From assembly GCF_014652615.1 (NCBI RefSeq), contig NZ_BMZD01000002.1, positions 372,001 to 436,000 on the forward strand: DNA of 64,000 nt, written 5' to 3'. A program made the position numbers and the translations under genes. This stretch comes from Novosphingobium arvoryzae. Its GTDB lineage: Bacteria > Pseudomonadota > Alphaproteobacteria > Sphingomonadales > Sphingomonadaceae. Of the stretch, positions 35,577 through 44,653 are shown in pieces (the first letter of the stretch is position 1; every line of letters starts with the position of its first letter). The notes beneath the pieces are model-generated. The model was given only the letters and a program-made list of their open reading frames with translations. It was not told the DNA's origin and did no database searches.

Positions 35577-36791
35577 ATGACTGCCCGCCGCCATCCGTTT
35601 TCGCCTCTCGCCACCCTTGCCACCCGCCTGTTCGGCGGTGAGGCAGGCGCCGGCATCCTGCTGATTGTTGTCGCGATTGCCGCAATGATCGCGGCCAATT
35701 CGCCGCTGGCGCACGGCTATCACGCGCTGTTCCACGCCACCTTGCCGTGGACACCGGTGCCCAAGCTGAACACGCTGCATCTGTGGATCAACGATGCCCT
35801 GATGGCGATGTTCTTCTTTGTCGTCGGGCTGGAAATCAAGCGCGAGGTGATCGACGGCGAATTGTCCTCGCCCGCGCGCCGCCGGCTGCCGGTGCTGGCC
35901 GCTGCCGCCGGCATGGCCGTGCCCGCGCTGGTCTATCTGTTGGTGGCCGGGGGCGAACCCGGCCTGGCCAACGGCTGGGCGATCCCGGCGGCGACCGACA
36001 TCGCTTTTGCACTGGGCGTGCTGGGCCTGCTGGGCAAGCGCGCGCCTGCCTCGCTGCGCCTCTTTCTGCTGACGGTCGCCATTGTCGACGACCTCGGCGC
36101 GGTGGCGATCATCGCGTTCTTCTATACCGCCGGGCTGAAGCTGGTCTGGCTGGGCTGGGCGGCAGCCGCGCTGGCGGCGCTGGTGGTGCTCAATCGTGCG
36201 GGCGTGACGCGGGGCTGGCCCTATATGCTGGTGGGCGGTCTGCTGTGGTACGCAGTGCTGCATTCCGGCGTCCACGCCACGGTCGCGGGCGTGCTGGCGG
36301 CGCTCTGCGTGCCGATGAAGCTGGATGCACACGGAGACAGCCTGCTGCTGCGCATGGAGCATGCACTGGCCCCGATCAGCGCCTATTTCATCGTGCCCCT
36401 GTTCGGCTTTGCCAACGCGGGCGTCGCGCTGGCGGGACTGGGCATCGAGGACATGCTGGCCCCGCTGCCCATCGGCGTTGCGCTGGGGCTGTTCGTGGGC
36501 AAGCAGGTCGGCATCCTTGGCGCGATCGTGCTGGCCGACCGCCTGGGCCTCGCCCATCGCCCCGAAGGCGCAAGCTGGCGCCAGCTGTGGGGCATGGCCC
36601 TGCTTTGCGGGATCGGCTTCACCATGAGCCTGTTCATCGGCCAGCTGGCTTTCCCCGCCAGCCCGCTGCTGGTGGAGGAAGCCAAGCTGGGCGTGCTGGC
36701 CGGGTCGTTGCTGTCCGCGCTGCTGGGTTTTCTGGTGCTGCGCACCGCACCCCAGCCCTTGGACCGGCCCCCCGGCCAGCGCGACGGGTAA
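35577..36791 (+). CDS. nhaA: Na+/H+ antiporter NhaA
   Basis: 404 residues with about twelve helices. Landmarks are FGGEAGAGILLIVVAIAAM, LWINDALMAMFFFVVGLEIKRE, the ion-binding aspartate pair in VAIVDDLGAVAIIAFFY, and LLCGIGFTMSLFIGQLAF near the end. It exports sodium in exchange for protons and controls pH. The ATG at 35577 (MTARRHPFSP) is preferred over an ATG 12 codons upstream, which has no ribosome site. Convergent with the glyoxalase gene, 7 bp apart. Confidence 0.97.
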   Translation: MTARRHPFSPLATLATRLFGGEAGAGILLIVVAIAAMIAANSPLAHGYHALFHATLPWTPVPKLNTLHLWINDALMAMFFFVVGLEIKREVIDGELSSPARRRLPVLAAAAGMAVPALVYLLVAGGEPGLANGWAIPAATDIAFALGVLGLLGKRAPASLRLFLLTVAIVDDLGAVAIIAFFYTAGLKLVWLGWAAAALAALVVLNRAGVTRGWPYMLVGGLLWYAVLHSGVHATVAGVLAALCVPMKLDAHGDSLLLRMEHALAPISAYFIVPLFGFANAGVALAGLGIEDMLAPLPIGVALGLFVGKQVGILGAIVLADRLGLAHRPEGASWRQLWGMALLCGIGFTMSLFIGQLAFPASPLLVEEAKLGVLAGSLLSALLGFLVLRTAPQPLDRPPGQRDG

Positions 36792-36798
36792 GCGCGGC

Positions 36799-37233
36799 TT
36801 ACCAGGTGCCGGTATTGGGCATGCTGGCCCACGGCTCCTGCGGCGGCAGATGGCCGTCCTGCAGCAGTTCGACCGAGATCCCGTCCGGCGATTTGACGAA
36901 CGCCATATGCCCGTCGCGCGGCGGGCGGTGGATGATATGCCCGGCCGCCGCCAGCGCCGCGCAGGTTTCGTAGATGTTGTCCACCCGGTAGGCCAGGTGG
37001 CCGAAGTTGCGTCCGCCCGTATAGGTTTCGGCCGAACCATCCTCGGCCGGCCAGTTATAGGTCAGCTCCACCTCGGCCAGCCCTTCCTGCCCCGGCGCTG
37101 CCAGGAAAATCAGGGTAAAGCGGCCCTGCTCGCTGGAAAAGCGGCGGACTTCCTCCAGCCCGATCAGGTTGAAGAAGGCGATGGTCGCGTCCGGATCGGT
37201 GACGCGGATCATCGTGTGGAGAAATTTGGTCAT
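36799..37233 (-). CDS. gloA: lactoylglutathione lyase / glyoxalase I family protein
   Basis: 144 residues, a single VOC metalloenzyme subunit. The four metal ligands of glyoxalase I are present: His6 (FLHTMIRV), Glu56 (AEVELTYNW), His79 (NFGHLAYRV) and Glu122 (GISVELLQDG). It converts the hemithioacetal of methylglyoxal and glutathione to lactoylglutathione. The ATG at 37233 (MTKFLHTMIRV) matches the family start; an ORF extends 44 codons upstream with no homology. Divergent from the SIMPL gene. Confidence 0.95.
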   Translation of the reverse strand: MTKFLHTMIRVTDPDATIAFFNLIGLEEVRRFSSEQGRFTLIFLAAPGQEGLAEVELTYNWPAEDGSAETYTGGRNFGHLAYRVDNIYETCAALAAAGHIIHRPPRDGHMAFVKSPDGISVELLQDGHLPPQEPWASMPNTGTW

Positions 37234-37327
37234 CGGTTCACCCAACGGTTTGTCGACAGAAAAGAACGGTTCATCGTCCAGCAAGCTGGCAAGGCGCAAA
37301 TCTGCGCTGCCAACAGGGAGAATCCCC

Positions 37328-38098
37328 ATGCCCGACTCTAGCCTCGATACCCCCGCCCCCGCCACCGCATTCTGGCAGGACGGACAGACCCGCCGCTATC
37401 TCGCCACCGCCGGGGTGCTGGCCGTGGGCCTGATCGCGGGCGGATACCTGCTGGGCAACGGGCTGGTCCGGGCCAAGGATGCCGACCGCGCCGTCACCGT
37501 GCGCGGTCTGGCAGAGCGGGACGTTACCGCCGACCTTGCTACCTGGACCCTGTCGTTCAGTTCCACCGCGACCGACCTTGCCACCGCGCAGGCCAGCGCC
37601 GACCGCGATGGCGCGGCGATCCGCGCGTTCTTCAAGCAGGCCGGCTTTCCCGCCGCGGACCTGCAACCGACCGGGGTGAACGTATCGCAATACACCGATA
37701 ACGGCGTGCCGCGCTTTACCGTGCGCCAGCGCTTTGCCCTGCGCACCACCGACATCCAGCGCGCGCAGGCCGCCGCCAAGCGCCAGTTCGATCTGGTCCG
37801 CCAGGGCGTGGTGCTGGAGGATGGATCGGGCATCAATTACAGCTTCACCCGCCTCAACGCGATCAAGCCGGAAATGATCGCGGCGGCCACCAAGGACGCG
37901 CGCGCTTCGGCCGAGCAGTTTGCCAAGGACAGCGGTACCAGCGTCGGCAGCATCCGCAGCGCGACCCAGGGTTACTTCTCGGTCATGGACCGCGACGCAA
38001 CCAGCGGGGACGATAGCGGCGGCGGCAGCTGGGGCATGGCCGACACTCCGTTCAAGAAGGTCCGCGTAGTCACCACCGTCCAGTTCTCATTGGATTGA
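37328..38098 (+). CDS. SIMPL domain (DUF541) membrane-anchored protein
   Basis: 256 residues. The N-terminal helix (about 23-45, YLATAGVLAVGLIAGGYLLG) anchors a periplasmic SIMPL domain (about 52-255), recognised from RAVTVRGLAERDVTADLATWTL, VNVSQYTDNGVPRFTVRQRF, and ARASAEQFAKDSGTSVGSIRSA. The SIMPL family includes the mouse SIMPL signalling protein and bacterial BP26/YggE outer-membrane-related proteins tied to oxidative stress resistance; molecular function is unknown. GGAGAA before the ATG fixes the start. Confidence 0.9.
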   Translation: MPDSSLDTPAPATAFWQDGQTRRYLATAGVLAVGLIAGGYLLGNGLVRAKDADRAVTVRGLAERDVTADLATWTLSFSSTATDLATAQASADRDGAAIRAFFKQAGFPAADLQPTGVNVSQYTDNGVPRFTVRQRFALRTTDIQRAQAAAKRQFDLVRQGVVLEDGSGINYSFTRLNAIKPEMIAAATKDARASAEQFAKDSGTSVGSIRSATQGYFSVMDRDATSGDDSGGGSWGMADTPFKKVRVVTTVQFSLD

Positions 38099-38111
38099 TG
38101 GCCCCCGCCAG

Positions 38112-38140
38112 AACGAGCACGGCCCCAACGAGCACGGCCC
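38112..38140. repeat. tandem direct repeat of a 14-base unit
   Basis: AACGAGCACGGCCC occurs twice (38112-38125 and 38127-38140) with one base between copies, in the 96-bp gap after the SIMPL gene. The second copy runs into the hairpin beside it. Confidence 0.7.
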
Positions 38141-38163
38141 GCCCCGGAACACCGGGACGGGCC
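38136..38163. terminator. bidirectional hairpin between convergent SIMPL and porin genes
   Basis: A 12-bp stem, GGCCCGCCCCGG paired with CCGGGACGGGCC (one G-T/A-C wobble), and an AACA loop. It lies between the two convergent stops. No strong U-run follows on either strand, so termination may need help from Rho. Confidence 0.6.
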
Positions 38164-38194
38164 GCAGTCTTGCGCAATCTTTCGCGGCAGCGGC

Positions 38195-38944
38195 TTAGAA
38201 CGAAGCCTTCAGCGTCGCCACGACCGCGTCGTTGGAGAAGCCGTCGATCGACGCGCCTTCAACGCCAACATAGCTCACGCCCAGCGAGAGCGCCGGGGTG
38301 ATCTGGTAAGCCGCGCCGACCGAGTAGTCGAGCCCGCCGGAAGTGCTGACGCCGGTCAGCAGCTTGGGCGACAGCGCGCCATCGGTGTAGCCCAGGTGCG
38401 CCGAAACCGACAGCGGGGTTTCGGGAACGGCCAGGCTCCAGTCGGTGTAGAGATACAGGTTGTCGTCACCGCCCAGCGAATCCTGCTTCCAGGCATAGGC
38501 CACGCCGACCTTCGCAGTCGCCGGACCCAGCGAGCCGCTGATCGAGGCATAGGGTTCGAACACGTTGGCATCGCCGACGTTTCCGTTCGGGTAGACGTAG
38601 TACAGCAGGCCGACATCGGCGGTCACGCCCGACGCGATCTCGCCGGTCCAGCCAGCATAGACGTCCAGTTCGGCGTTGCCGTAAACGGGGGAATCTTCAA
38701 GGCTCGAAGCCCAGGCACCGGCGTAGAAACCGCTGGAGTGGTTGACGTTGACCGAACCCTGCACCGCGAAATCGCCGCCGCTGAGCGACAGGCCGCGGAA
38801 ACGGTAGTCCGTGACAAGGGCAACGCTGCCGGTCACCGTCACATCGCTGGGCGGATCGGTTTCGTCGGCCAGAGCGGGAGTGGCGGCCAATGCGCAGCCG
38901 GCGAGAAGAGTAGCGGCGAAAAGGCCGCGGACGGACGTGAGCAT
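38195..38944 (-). CDS. TorF-family putative porin (gcw_chp type)
   Basis: 249 residues. Signal peptide of about 32 residues (LLAGCALAATPALAD), then an N-terminal VTGSVALVTDYRFRGLSLSGG, the signature of the gcw_chp/TorF porin family, followed by regular beta strands (FYAGAWASSLED, AELDVYAGWTGE, VGVAYAWKQDSLGGDDNLYLYTDWSLAV in parts) and a C-terminal ATLKASF ending in Phe, as expected for an outer-membrane barrel. GGAAG precedes the ATG at 38944; the ORF track's longer start is upstream of any signal peptide. Substrate not known. Confidence 0.88.
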   Translation of the reverse strand: MLTSVRGLFAATLLAGCALAATPALADETDPPSDVTVTGSVALVTDYRFRGLSLSGGDFAVQGSVNVNHSSGFYAGAWASSLEDSPVYGNAELDVYAGWTGEIASGVTADVGLLYYVYPNGNVGDANVFEPYASISGSLGPATAKVGVAYAWKQDSLGGDDNLYLYTDWSLAVPETPLSVSAHLGYTDGALSPKLLTGVSTSGGLDYSVGAAYQITPALSLGVSYVGVEGASIDGFSNDAVVATLKASF

Positions 38945-39201
38945 GGCAATCTTCCTTACGATTGTTTGGTGCTTCGTCCCACCTGCATCCACCGCGTCGA
39001 CCCTCGTTTTCGGGGCCAATCACCGCGGACACCCGATCCTGAACATCTTTTTGCTGCACCGCACAAGAGGAAAAGCGCACAAAGATTGCGCAAAAGCCGC
39101 ACAGTGTGGTTTTATGGCAACGCAGCAAGGCCGCGGTGCAGTTGACATTGTTCGTTAATCCGGCGGCCGCTATAGCGCGCCTCACACCCCCGGAAGGTCC
39201 A

Positions 39202-40002
39202 ATGTTCTCCAAGCTTCGCAGCCTCTTCGCCGGATCAGCGCCAGCCCCGCGCGCCGCCCTGCCGGAAGGAACGCGCGCCTATGCCGTGGGCGACATTCAT
39301 GGCTGTGCCGACCTGTTCGCCGCGCTGGCCGAGGCAATCGATGCCGACGATGCGGCGCGCAGCGCGGCGCAGACCACCGTGGTGCTGCTGGGTGACCTGA
39401 TCGACCGTGGACCGGACAGCGCGGGCGTGGTGGAGCGCGCCCGCCAATGGCAGGCCGCGCGCGCCGTCCGCATCCTGATGGGCAACCACGAGGAGATGTT
39501 CCTCGACAGCCTGGAAAAGCCTGAAGTGCTGCGCCACTTCCTGCGCTATGGCGGCAAGGAAACGGTGCTGAGCTATGGCGTGAACGAAGACGCATATCAC
39601 GCCGCCGACCTGGCTGAAACGCAGGCCCTGATGCGCGGCGCCATTCCGGCGGATCACATCGATTTCATCCGCGGCTTCGAAGATACCATCGTGCTGGGCG
39701 ATTATGCGTTCGTCCATGCCGGGATCATGCCGGACGTCCCGCTCGACCAGCAGCGGGTCGGCGACCTGCGCTGGATCCGCCAGCCGTTCCTTGACCATCC
39801 CGGCAGCCACGGCGCGGTGGTGGTTCATGGCCACACCATTTTCAAAAAGCCGGACATCCTGCATAACCGCATCGGCATCGACACCGGCGCTTACGAAACC
39901 GGCGTGCTGACCGCGCTCGGCCTCGAAGGGGAAACCCGCTGGCTGATCGAGGCTCGGGCGGAAGACGGCGCGATCCGCGTCTCGCAAAGGAGTATTTCAT
40001 GA
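39202..40002 (+). CDS. serine/threonine-type metallophosphatase
   Basis: 266 residues of the PPP/ApaH-like calcineurin superfamily. The metal motifs are complete and in order: AVGDIHGCADL, LLGDLIDRGPDSAG, LMGNHEEM, FVHAGIMPD and VVHGHTIF. Length and the WIRQPFLD segment fit bacterial Ser/Thr phosphatases of the PrpA/diadenosine tetraphosphatase type. A GGAAGG site precedes the ATG at 39202. Its stop overlaps the ugd start by 4 bases, so it is translated together with UDP-glucose dehydrogenase. Confidence 0.9.
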   Translation: MFSKLRSLFAGSAPAPRAALPEGTRAYAVGDIHGCADLFAALAEAIDADDAARSAAQTTVVLLGDLIDRGPDSAGVVERARQWQAARAVRILMGNHEEMFLDSLEKPEVLRHFLRYGGKETVLSYGVNEDAYHAADLAETQALMRGAIPADHIDFIRGFEDTIVLGDYAFVHAGIMPDVPLDQQRVGDLRWIRQPFLDHPGSHGAVVVHGHTIFKKPDILHNRIGIDTGAYETGVLTALGLEGETRWLIEARAEDGAIRVSQRSIS

Positions 40003-41309
40003 AAATTGCCATGGTTGGGTCCGGCTATGTCGGGCTGGTTTCCGGGGCCTGCTTTGCCGACTTCGGTCACGAAGTGGTCTGCATCGACAAGGACCCGGCC
40101 AAGATCGACAGCCTCAAGGCCGGGATCATGCCGATCTATGAGCCTGGCCTGGCCGAACTGGTCGCGTCCAACGTCAAGGCCGGGCGGCTGACCTTCACCA
40201 CCGATCTGCCCGCCGGGATCGATGGCGCGGGCGCGATCTTCATCGCGGTGGGCACCCCCAGCCGCCGCGGCGATGGGCACGCGGACCTGTCCTATGTCTA
40301 TGCGGTGGCGCAGGAAATCGGTGAGCACCTCCAGCAGCCGGCCGTGATCGTCACCAAGTCCACTGTCCCGGTCGGCACCGGCGACGAGGTGGAGCGGATT
40401 CTGGCCGAAGCCAATCCCGGCGTGAAGTTCGCGGTGGCCTCCAATCCGGAATTCCTGCGCGAAGGCGCCGCGATCACCGATTTCAAGCGGCCCGACCGGA
40501 TCGTCGTCGGCACCGAGGACGAATGGGCGCGCGGCGTGATGAACGAGGTCTATCGGCCGCTGTTCCTCAACAAGGCACCGATCCTGTTCACCTCGCGCCG
40601 CTCGTCGGAACTGATCAAGTATGCCGCCAACGCGTTCCTGGCGGTCAAGATCACCTTCATCAACGAGATGGCGGACCTGTGCGAAAAGGTCGGCGCGGAT
40701 GTGCAGGACGTATCGCGCGGGATCGGCATGGACGGGCGGATCGGGTCCAAGTTCCTCCACGCCGGACCGGGCTATGGCGGCTCGTGCTTCCCCAAGGACA
40801 CGCTGGCCTTGCTCAAGACGGCCGAGGATTACGAAGCCCCGACCCGGATCGTCGAGGCGGTGGTCAAGGTCAACGACGCGCGCAAGCGGGCGATGGGCCG
40901 CAAGGTGATCGAGGCACTGGGCGGCATGGACGCGGCGCGCGGCAAGCAGGTTGCGCTGCTGGGCCTGACCTTCAAGCCCAACACCGACGACATGCGCGAT
41001 GCCCCGTCGATCGCGATTGCCCAGGCGCTGGACGACGCGGGCGTGAAAGTTACCGCCTATGACCCCGAAGGGATGGGCCATGCCGCCCCGCTGATGGCCC
41101 ACGTGACCATGCGGGACAGCGCATACAGCGCGATCGAAGGCGCCGACGCGGTGGTGATCGTGACCGAGTGGGACGCATTCCGCGCGCTCGATCTGGACCG
41201 GGTCAAGCGACTGGCCAAGGCCCCGGTGCTGGTCGACCTGCGCAACATCTACGACCCGGTCGAAGTGCGCGCCAAGGGCTTCCACTACACCAGCATCGGC
41301 CGACCCTGA
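39999..41309 (+). CDS. ugd: UDP-glucose 6-dehydrogenase
   Basis: 436 residues. Oxidises UDP-glucose to UDP-glucuronate with two NAD+. The Rossmann motif VGSGYVGLVSGACFADFGH is at the N-terminus, the family motif FVGTPS appears as AVGTPSRRGDG, and the catalytic cysteine Cys263 lies in GPGYGGSCFPKDT. UDP-glucuronate feeds capsule, exopolysaccharide or glycosphingolipid synthesis; in Sphingomonadales glucuronosyl sphingolipids replace LPS, so this enzyme probably supplies the envelope. AAAGGAG lies just before the ATG. Confidence 0.97.
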   Translation: MKIAMVGSGYVGLVSGACFADFGHEVVCIDKDPAKIDSLKAGIMPIYEPGLAELVASNVKAGRLTFTTDLPAGIDGAGAIFIAVGTPSRRGDGHADLSYVYAVAQEIGEHLQQPAVIVTKSTVPVGTGDEVERILAEANPGVKFAVASNPEFLREGAAITDFKRPDRIVVGTEDEWARGVMNEVYRPLFLNKAPILFTSRRSSELIKYAANAFLAVKITFINEMADLCEKVGADVQDVSRGIGMDGRIGSKFLHAGPGYGGSCFPKDTLALLKTAEDYEAPTRIVEAVVKVNDARKRAMGRKVIEALGGMDAARGKQVALLGLTFKPNTDDMRDAPSIAIAQALDDAGVKVTAYDPEGMGHAAPLMAHVTMRDSAYSAIEGADAVVIVTEWDAFRALDLDRVKRLAKAPVLVDLRNIYDPVEVRAKGFHYTSIGRP

Positions 41310-41318
41310 GGCCCGGTG

Positions 41319-41353
41319 CCTCCCCGTTTTTGCCAAAGGCACAAACGAGGAGG
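41319..41353. terminator. hairpin between ugd and rnpB 3' end
   Basis: CCTCCCCGTTT and AAACGAGGAGG form an 11-bp stem with one mismatch. It lies between the convergent ugd gene and rnpB, and on the minus strand would follow the RNase P RNA. A T-run is within the loop rather than after the stem. Confidence 0.5.
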
Positions 41354-41379
41354 ATCAGGCGCTTGTCGTCAGGCCGGTC

Positions 41380-41791
<412 letters not shown>

Positions 41792-41797
<6 letters not shown>

Positions 41798-42493
41798 AGT
41801 CTTTCCGGTGTCGCGATCCAACAACAATCCGAACAGGATCGCCGAACATTCGCCGTCGACCACCCCGTCGATCCGGTGCGGGCGCCAGCGCCGCTGGAAC
41901 GCGCGGCAGGCGGCGGCCGTGTCCGAGATGTCATAGCCGAAGCGTTCCAGCGCCAGAAAGAACGCGCCGTCGTTCTCATAGGGGCTGGGCACCAGCAGGC
42001 GCGGTCGGCGCAGTGCCAGGCGATGCGCGCCCAGCAATTCCCAGTCGAACAGCTCACCGGGGTCTTCCTTGCGCGAGGGCGCGATATCGGAATGGCCGAC
42101 CACGTTGGCGCGCGGGATGTCGTGGCGCTCCACCATGTCGGCCAGCAGCGGCAGCAGCGCCGCCATCTGCGCGTCGGGGAACGGGCGATAGCCAAACTCG
42201 TGGCCGGGATTGACCAGCTCTATCCCGATGCTGGCCGAATTGACATCGGTGATCCCGCGCCAGAACGACTTGCCCGCGTGCCACGCGCGCCGGTCTTCGC
42301 GCACCAGGCGGTGGACGGTCCCGTCTTCCTCGATGCAGTAATGCGCCGATACTTCGGCGGCGGGGTCGCACAGCCGCTCCAGCGCGGCTTCGGCGGTTTC
42401 CATGCCGGTATAGTGCAGCACCACCATCGAAATCGGCAGCTGCCGCTGGTTCCAGTTGGGCGATGGCGTTTCGCTGTGGATCAGTTCCGACAT
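41792..42493 (-). CDS. N-acetylmuramoyl-L-alanine amidase (AmiD-type)
   Basis: 233 residues, Amidase_2 family, cleaving the amide between MurNAc and L-Ala. Zinc ligands and catalytic residues lie in VVLHYTGMETAE (His), HAGKSFWRG (with VREDRRAWHAG), IGIELVNPGHEFGY (Glu) and VVGHSDIAPSRKEDPG (His/Asp). A short peptidoglycan-binding-like C-terminal portion follows. No signal peptide is visible, so a cytosolic role in wall recycling (AmpD-like) is more likely than an outer-membrane AmiD role. The stop codon lies at the 5' edge of rnpB. Confidence 0.92.
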
Positions 42494-42505
42494 GGCCGCG
42501 CGACC

Positions 42506-43147
42506 TTATGCTTCAGGCAGCACTGCCCCCATGACCAGCGCCTCGTCGCTCAGCGCGAACTGCACTCCGCCGCCATGCGTACTGGCCAGCTGGTGGATCA
42601 TCCACGCCGGCGCGGTGCGGCTGGTCAACCCATCCGGGCTGAGCGAACCGTCCAGCGCCTTGCCGATTTCCGGGTCGAACGCGATCTTCGCGCCCGCCGC
42701 GCGGACCACGATCTCGCTCGCCCCGTCGCGGCTTTCCGCGCCGATATCCAGCGTACCGCCGCGCACCAGCGCGTCCATGCCGATCATCGAGAGGTTGAGC
42801 AGCACTTTCACCGCCGGCTTGGGCAGGCTGGCCGTGCCCAGCGCCCAGTTGACCGAAATGCGGGCGTTGTTGCTGACCAGCGCATCGACCAGCGCGCGCG
42901 GTTCATCGATCAGCACGGTTTCGCCAAAGCCCCCGGCCGCGCCGAACGCCAAGCGGAAGAACTTCAGCTTGTCGGCACTGATCCGGGCGCTCTGTTCCAG
43001 CAGCTCGAAACAGCGCTTGCGCATTTCGGGGTCTTTTTCCTCGGCTAGCAGTTCCAGCCCGTTCGACAGCGCCCCCACCGGGCTGAGCATGTCGTGGCAC
43101 AGCCGCGAACACAGCAGGGCGGCAAGGTCGAGCGAAGGATTGGTCAT
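42506..43147 (-). CDS. chpT: histidine phosphotransferase ChpT
   Basis: 213 residues. ChpT passes phosphate from CckA to CtrA and CpdR, controlling cell cycle, motility and division in alphaproteobacteria. The N-terminal helix motif LCSRLCHDMLSPVGALSNGLELL holds the phospho-accepting His18, followed by a degenerate GHKL-like domain, including GAAGGFGE and MIHQLASTHGGGVQF. The ATG at 43147 (MTNPSLDLAAL) is preferred to ORF extension upstream. It lies 12 bp from the amidase. CckA and CtrA genes are elsewhere. Confidence 0.95.
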   Translation of the reverse strand: MTNPSLDLAALLCSRLCHDMLSPVGALSNGLELLAEEKDPEMRKRCFELLEQSARISADKLKFFRLAFGAAGGFGETVLIDEPRALVDALVSNNARISVNWALGTASLPKPAVKVLLNLSMIGMDALVRGGTLDIGAESRDGASEIVVRAAGAKIAFDPEIGKALDGSLSPDGLTSRTAPAWMIHQLASTHGGGVQFALSDEALVMGAVLPEA

Positions 43148-43196
43148 GGGCAGGCAGACTTCCGCAGCAGGGGGATAAGGGATGGTCAGCGCTCTC

Positions 43197-43595
43197 TTAC
43201 CCTGCCGCGACTCGCAGGGGAAGCGGTTCGAACCCGGATTGTGCATCGCGCCAAAAGCGCACTTCGCCCGCCGCCACAATCGCCCAGACCCGCCCGTCCC
43301 CGCTGGCCGCCGCGCGGTCGGTCGCGGAGGGTTCGGCCCGGCCGGTGGGATGCGAATGGTAATAGCCCAGCACGGCCAGACCACCCGCCCGCGCGGCGCG
43401 GTGCGTGGCAATCAGTGCGGCGGGGTCGATCTCGAAATGGCGTTCGGGCCGGGGATGGACATTGGCAGCCGGCACCGCGGCCAGAATTGCGCCATCCTCG
43501 CGCCCCAGCAGCAACCCGCAGCACTCCTGCGGATGGGCGCGTGTCGCTTCTTCGCGCAGTGTGGCCAAAACGCCACTTGTCACCGTGATTGCCAT
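43197..43595 (-). CDS. M67/JAMM-family metallopeptidase-like protein
   Basis: 132 residues. JAMM (MPN+) zinc motif is complete: Glu24 in HPQECCGLLLG, then His80-Ser-His82, Ser90 and Asp93 in YYHSHPTGRAEPSATD. Such prokaryotic JAMM proteins remove peptides or small protein modifiers from cysteine-carrier or ubiquitin-like proteins, or act in sulfur/cysteine metabolism (Mec+-like). No ThiS-like or ubiquitin-like partner is adjacent. Start ATG at 43595. It starts the chpT-amidase-rnpB run of minus-strand genes and is divergent from rluD. Confidence 0.9.
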   Translation of the reverse strand: MAITVTSGVLATLREEATRAHPQECCGLLLGREDGAILAAVPAANVHPRPERHFEIDPAALIATHRAARAGGLAVLGYYHSHPTGRAEPSATDRAAASGDGRVWAIVAAGEVRFWRDAQSGFEPLPLRVAAG

Positions 43596-43611
43596 CCCCA
43601 AGTTCCTAGCA

Positions 43612-44562
43612 ATGAACGGGGGAGATTCCATCATTTCCGGCGTGATCGCCAGCGGCGGCCAGCGGCTCGACAAGGCGCTGGCCGATGCCAGCGGGCTGTC
43701 GCGTGAGCGGGTCAAGGCGCTGCTCGGCGAAGGCCGCGTGACGCTCGCGGGCAAGGTCGCGGCGCAGGCCTCGGCCAAGCCGGCCGAAGGCACCCCCTTC
43801 GCCATTACCGTCCCCGCTGCGATCCCGGCAGAGGCGCAGGCGCAGGATATCGCGCTGACCATCGCTTACGAGGACGAGCACCTGATCGTGGTGGACAAGC
43901 CCGCCGGGCTGGTCGTCCACCCCGCCGCCGGGAACCTTGATGGCACGCTGGTCAACGCGCTGCTGCACCATTGCCGGGGGCAACTGTCGGGCATCGGCGG
44001 GGTCGCACGCCCCGGCATCGTCCACCGGATCGACAAGGACACCTCCGGGCTGCTGGTCGTCGCCAAGACCGACGCCGCGCATGAAGGACTGGCCGCGCAA
44101 TTTGCCGATCATTCGATCGAGCGCGCCTACCTCGCCATCGTCGGCGGCCTGCCCACGCCGGTTGCCGGCACGATTCGCGGCGCGATTGCCCGCTCCAGCC
44201 ACGACCGCAAGAAGATGGCGCTGGTGGAAGATGGCCGGGGCAAGCACGCCGTCACCCACTACAAGCTGCTCGAACGCCTGGATTCCGCCGCGCTGGTGGA
44301 ATGCCGGCTGGAAACCGGGCGCACCCACCAGGTGCGCGTTCACATGGCGTCAATCGGTCATCCGCTATTGGGCGACCCGGTTTATGGACGCACACCTTCA
44401 CGGCTTCGGCCGCTGCTCAACCAGCTTCACTTTCACCGACAGGCCCTGCACGCTGCCGTGCTGGGCTTTATCCATCCCGTCACGGGGGCCGCGATTCGCC
44501 TTGAAAGCACGCTGCCCGCCGACATGGCGGGGCTGTTGGTCGAATTGAGGACACCAAGCTGA
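43612..44562 (+). CDS. rluD: 23S rRNA pseudouridine synthase, RluD family
   Basis: 316 residues. S4 domain (about 17-72, QRLDKALADASGLSRERVKALLGEGRV in parts), then the RluA-type catalytic domain with KPAGLVVHPAAGN, Asp141 in IVHRIDKDTSGLLVVAKT, RAYLAIVGG and GRTHQVRVHMASIGHPLLGDPVYG. RluD modifies U1911, 1915 and 1917 of helix 69 in E. coli and is important for ribosome assembly. The ATG at 43612 has a weak ribosome site and lies only 16 bp from the divergent JAMM start; a GTG a few codons in is an alternative. Confidence 0.94.
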   Translation: MNGGDSIISGVIASGGQRLDKALADASGLSRERVKALLGEGRVTLAGKVAAQASAKPAEGTPFAITVPAAIPAEAQAQDIALTIAYEDEHLIVVDKPAGLVVHPAAGNLDGTLVNALLHHCRGQLSGIGGVARPGIVHRIDKDTSGLLVVAKTDAAHEGLAAQFADHSIERAYLAIVGGLPTPVAGTIRGAIARSSHDRKKMALVEDGRGKHAVTHYKLLERLDSAALVECRLETGRTHQVRVHMASIGHPLLGDPVYGRTPSRLRPLLNQLHFHRQALHAAVLGFIHPVTGAAIRLESTLPADMAGLLVELRTPS

Positions 44563-44653
44563 CGCTTTGGTGTAGATAGAAAGCCTGTGTGGCCGCCGCC
44601 GGGGGATGCCTCTAAAGGGTCCTGCAATGGGTGGGCCGACGTTGAAAGGACGA

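Noticed and set aside
33464..35698. 744-codon open frame on the minus strand opposite the TadG-like gene
   Set aside because: Same reasoning: no motifs, and the plus strand encodes a recognisable TadG/VWA protein.
39142..39176. Sigma-70 promoter TTGACA ... TATAGC for the phosphatase gene
   Set aside because: The two hexamers are 23 bp apart, too far for a standard promoter; kept only as a suggestive -35.
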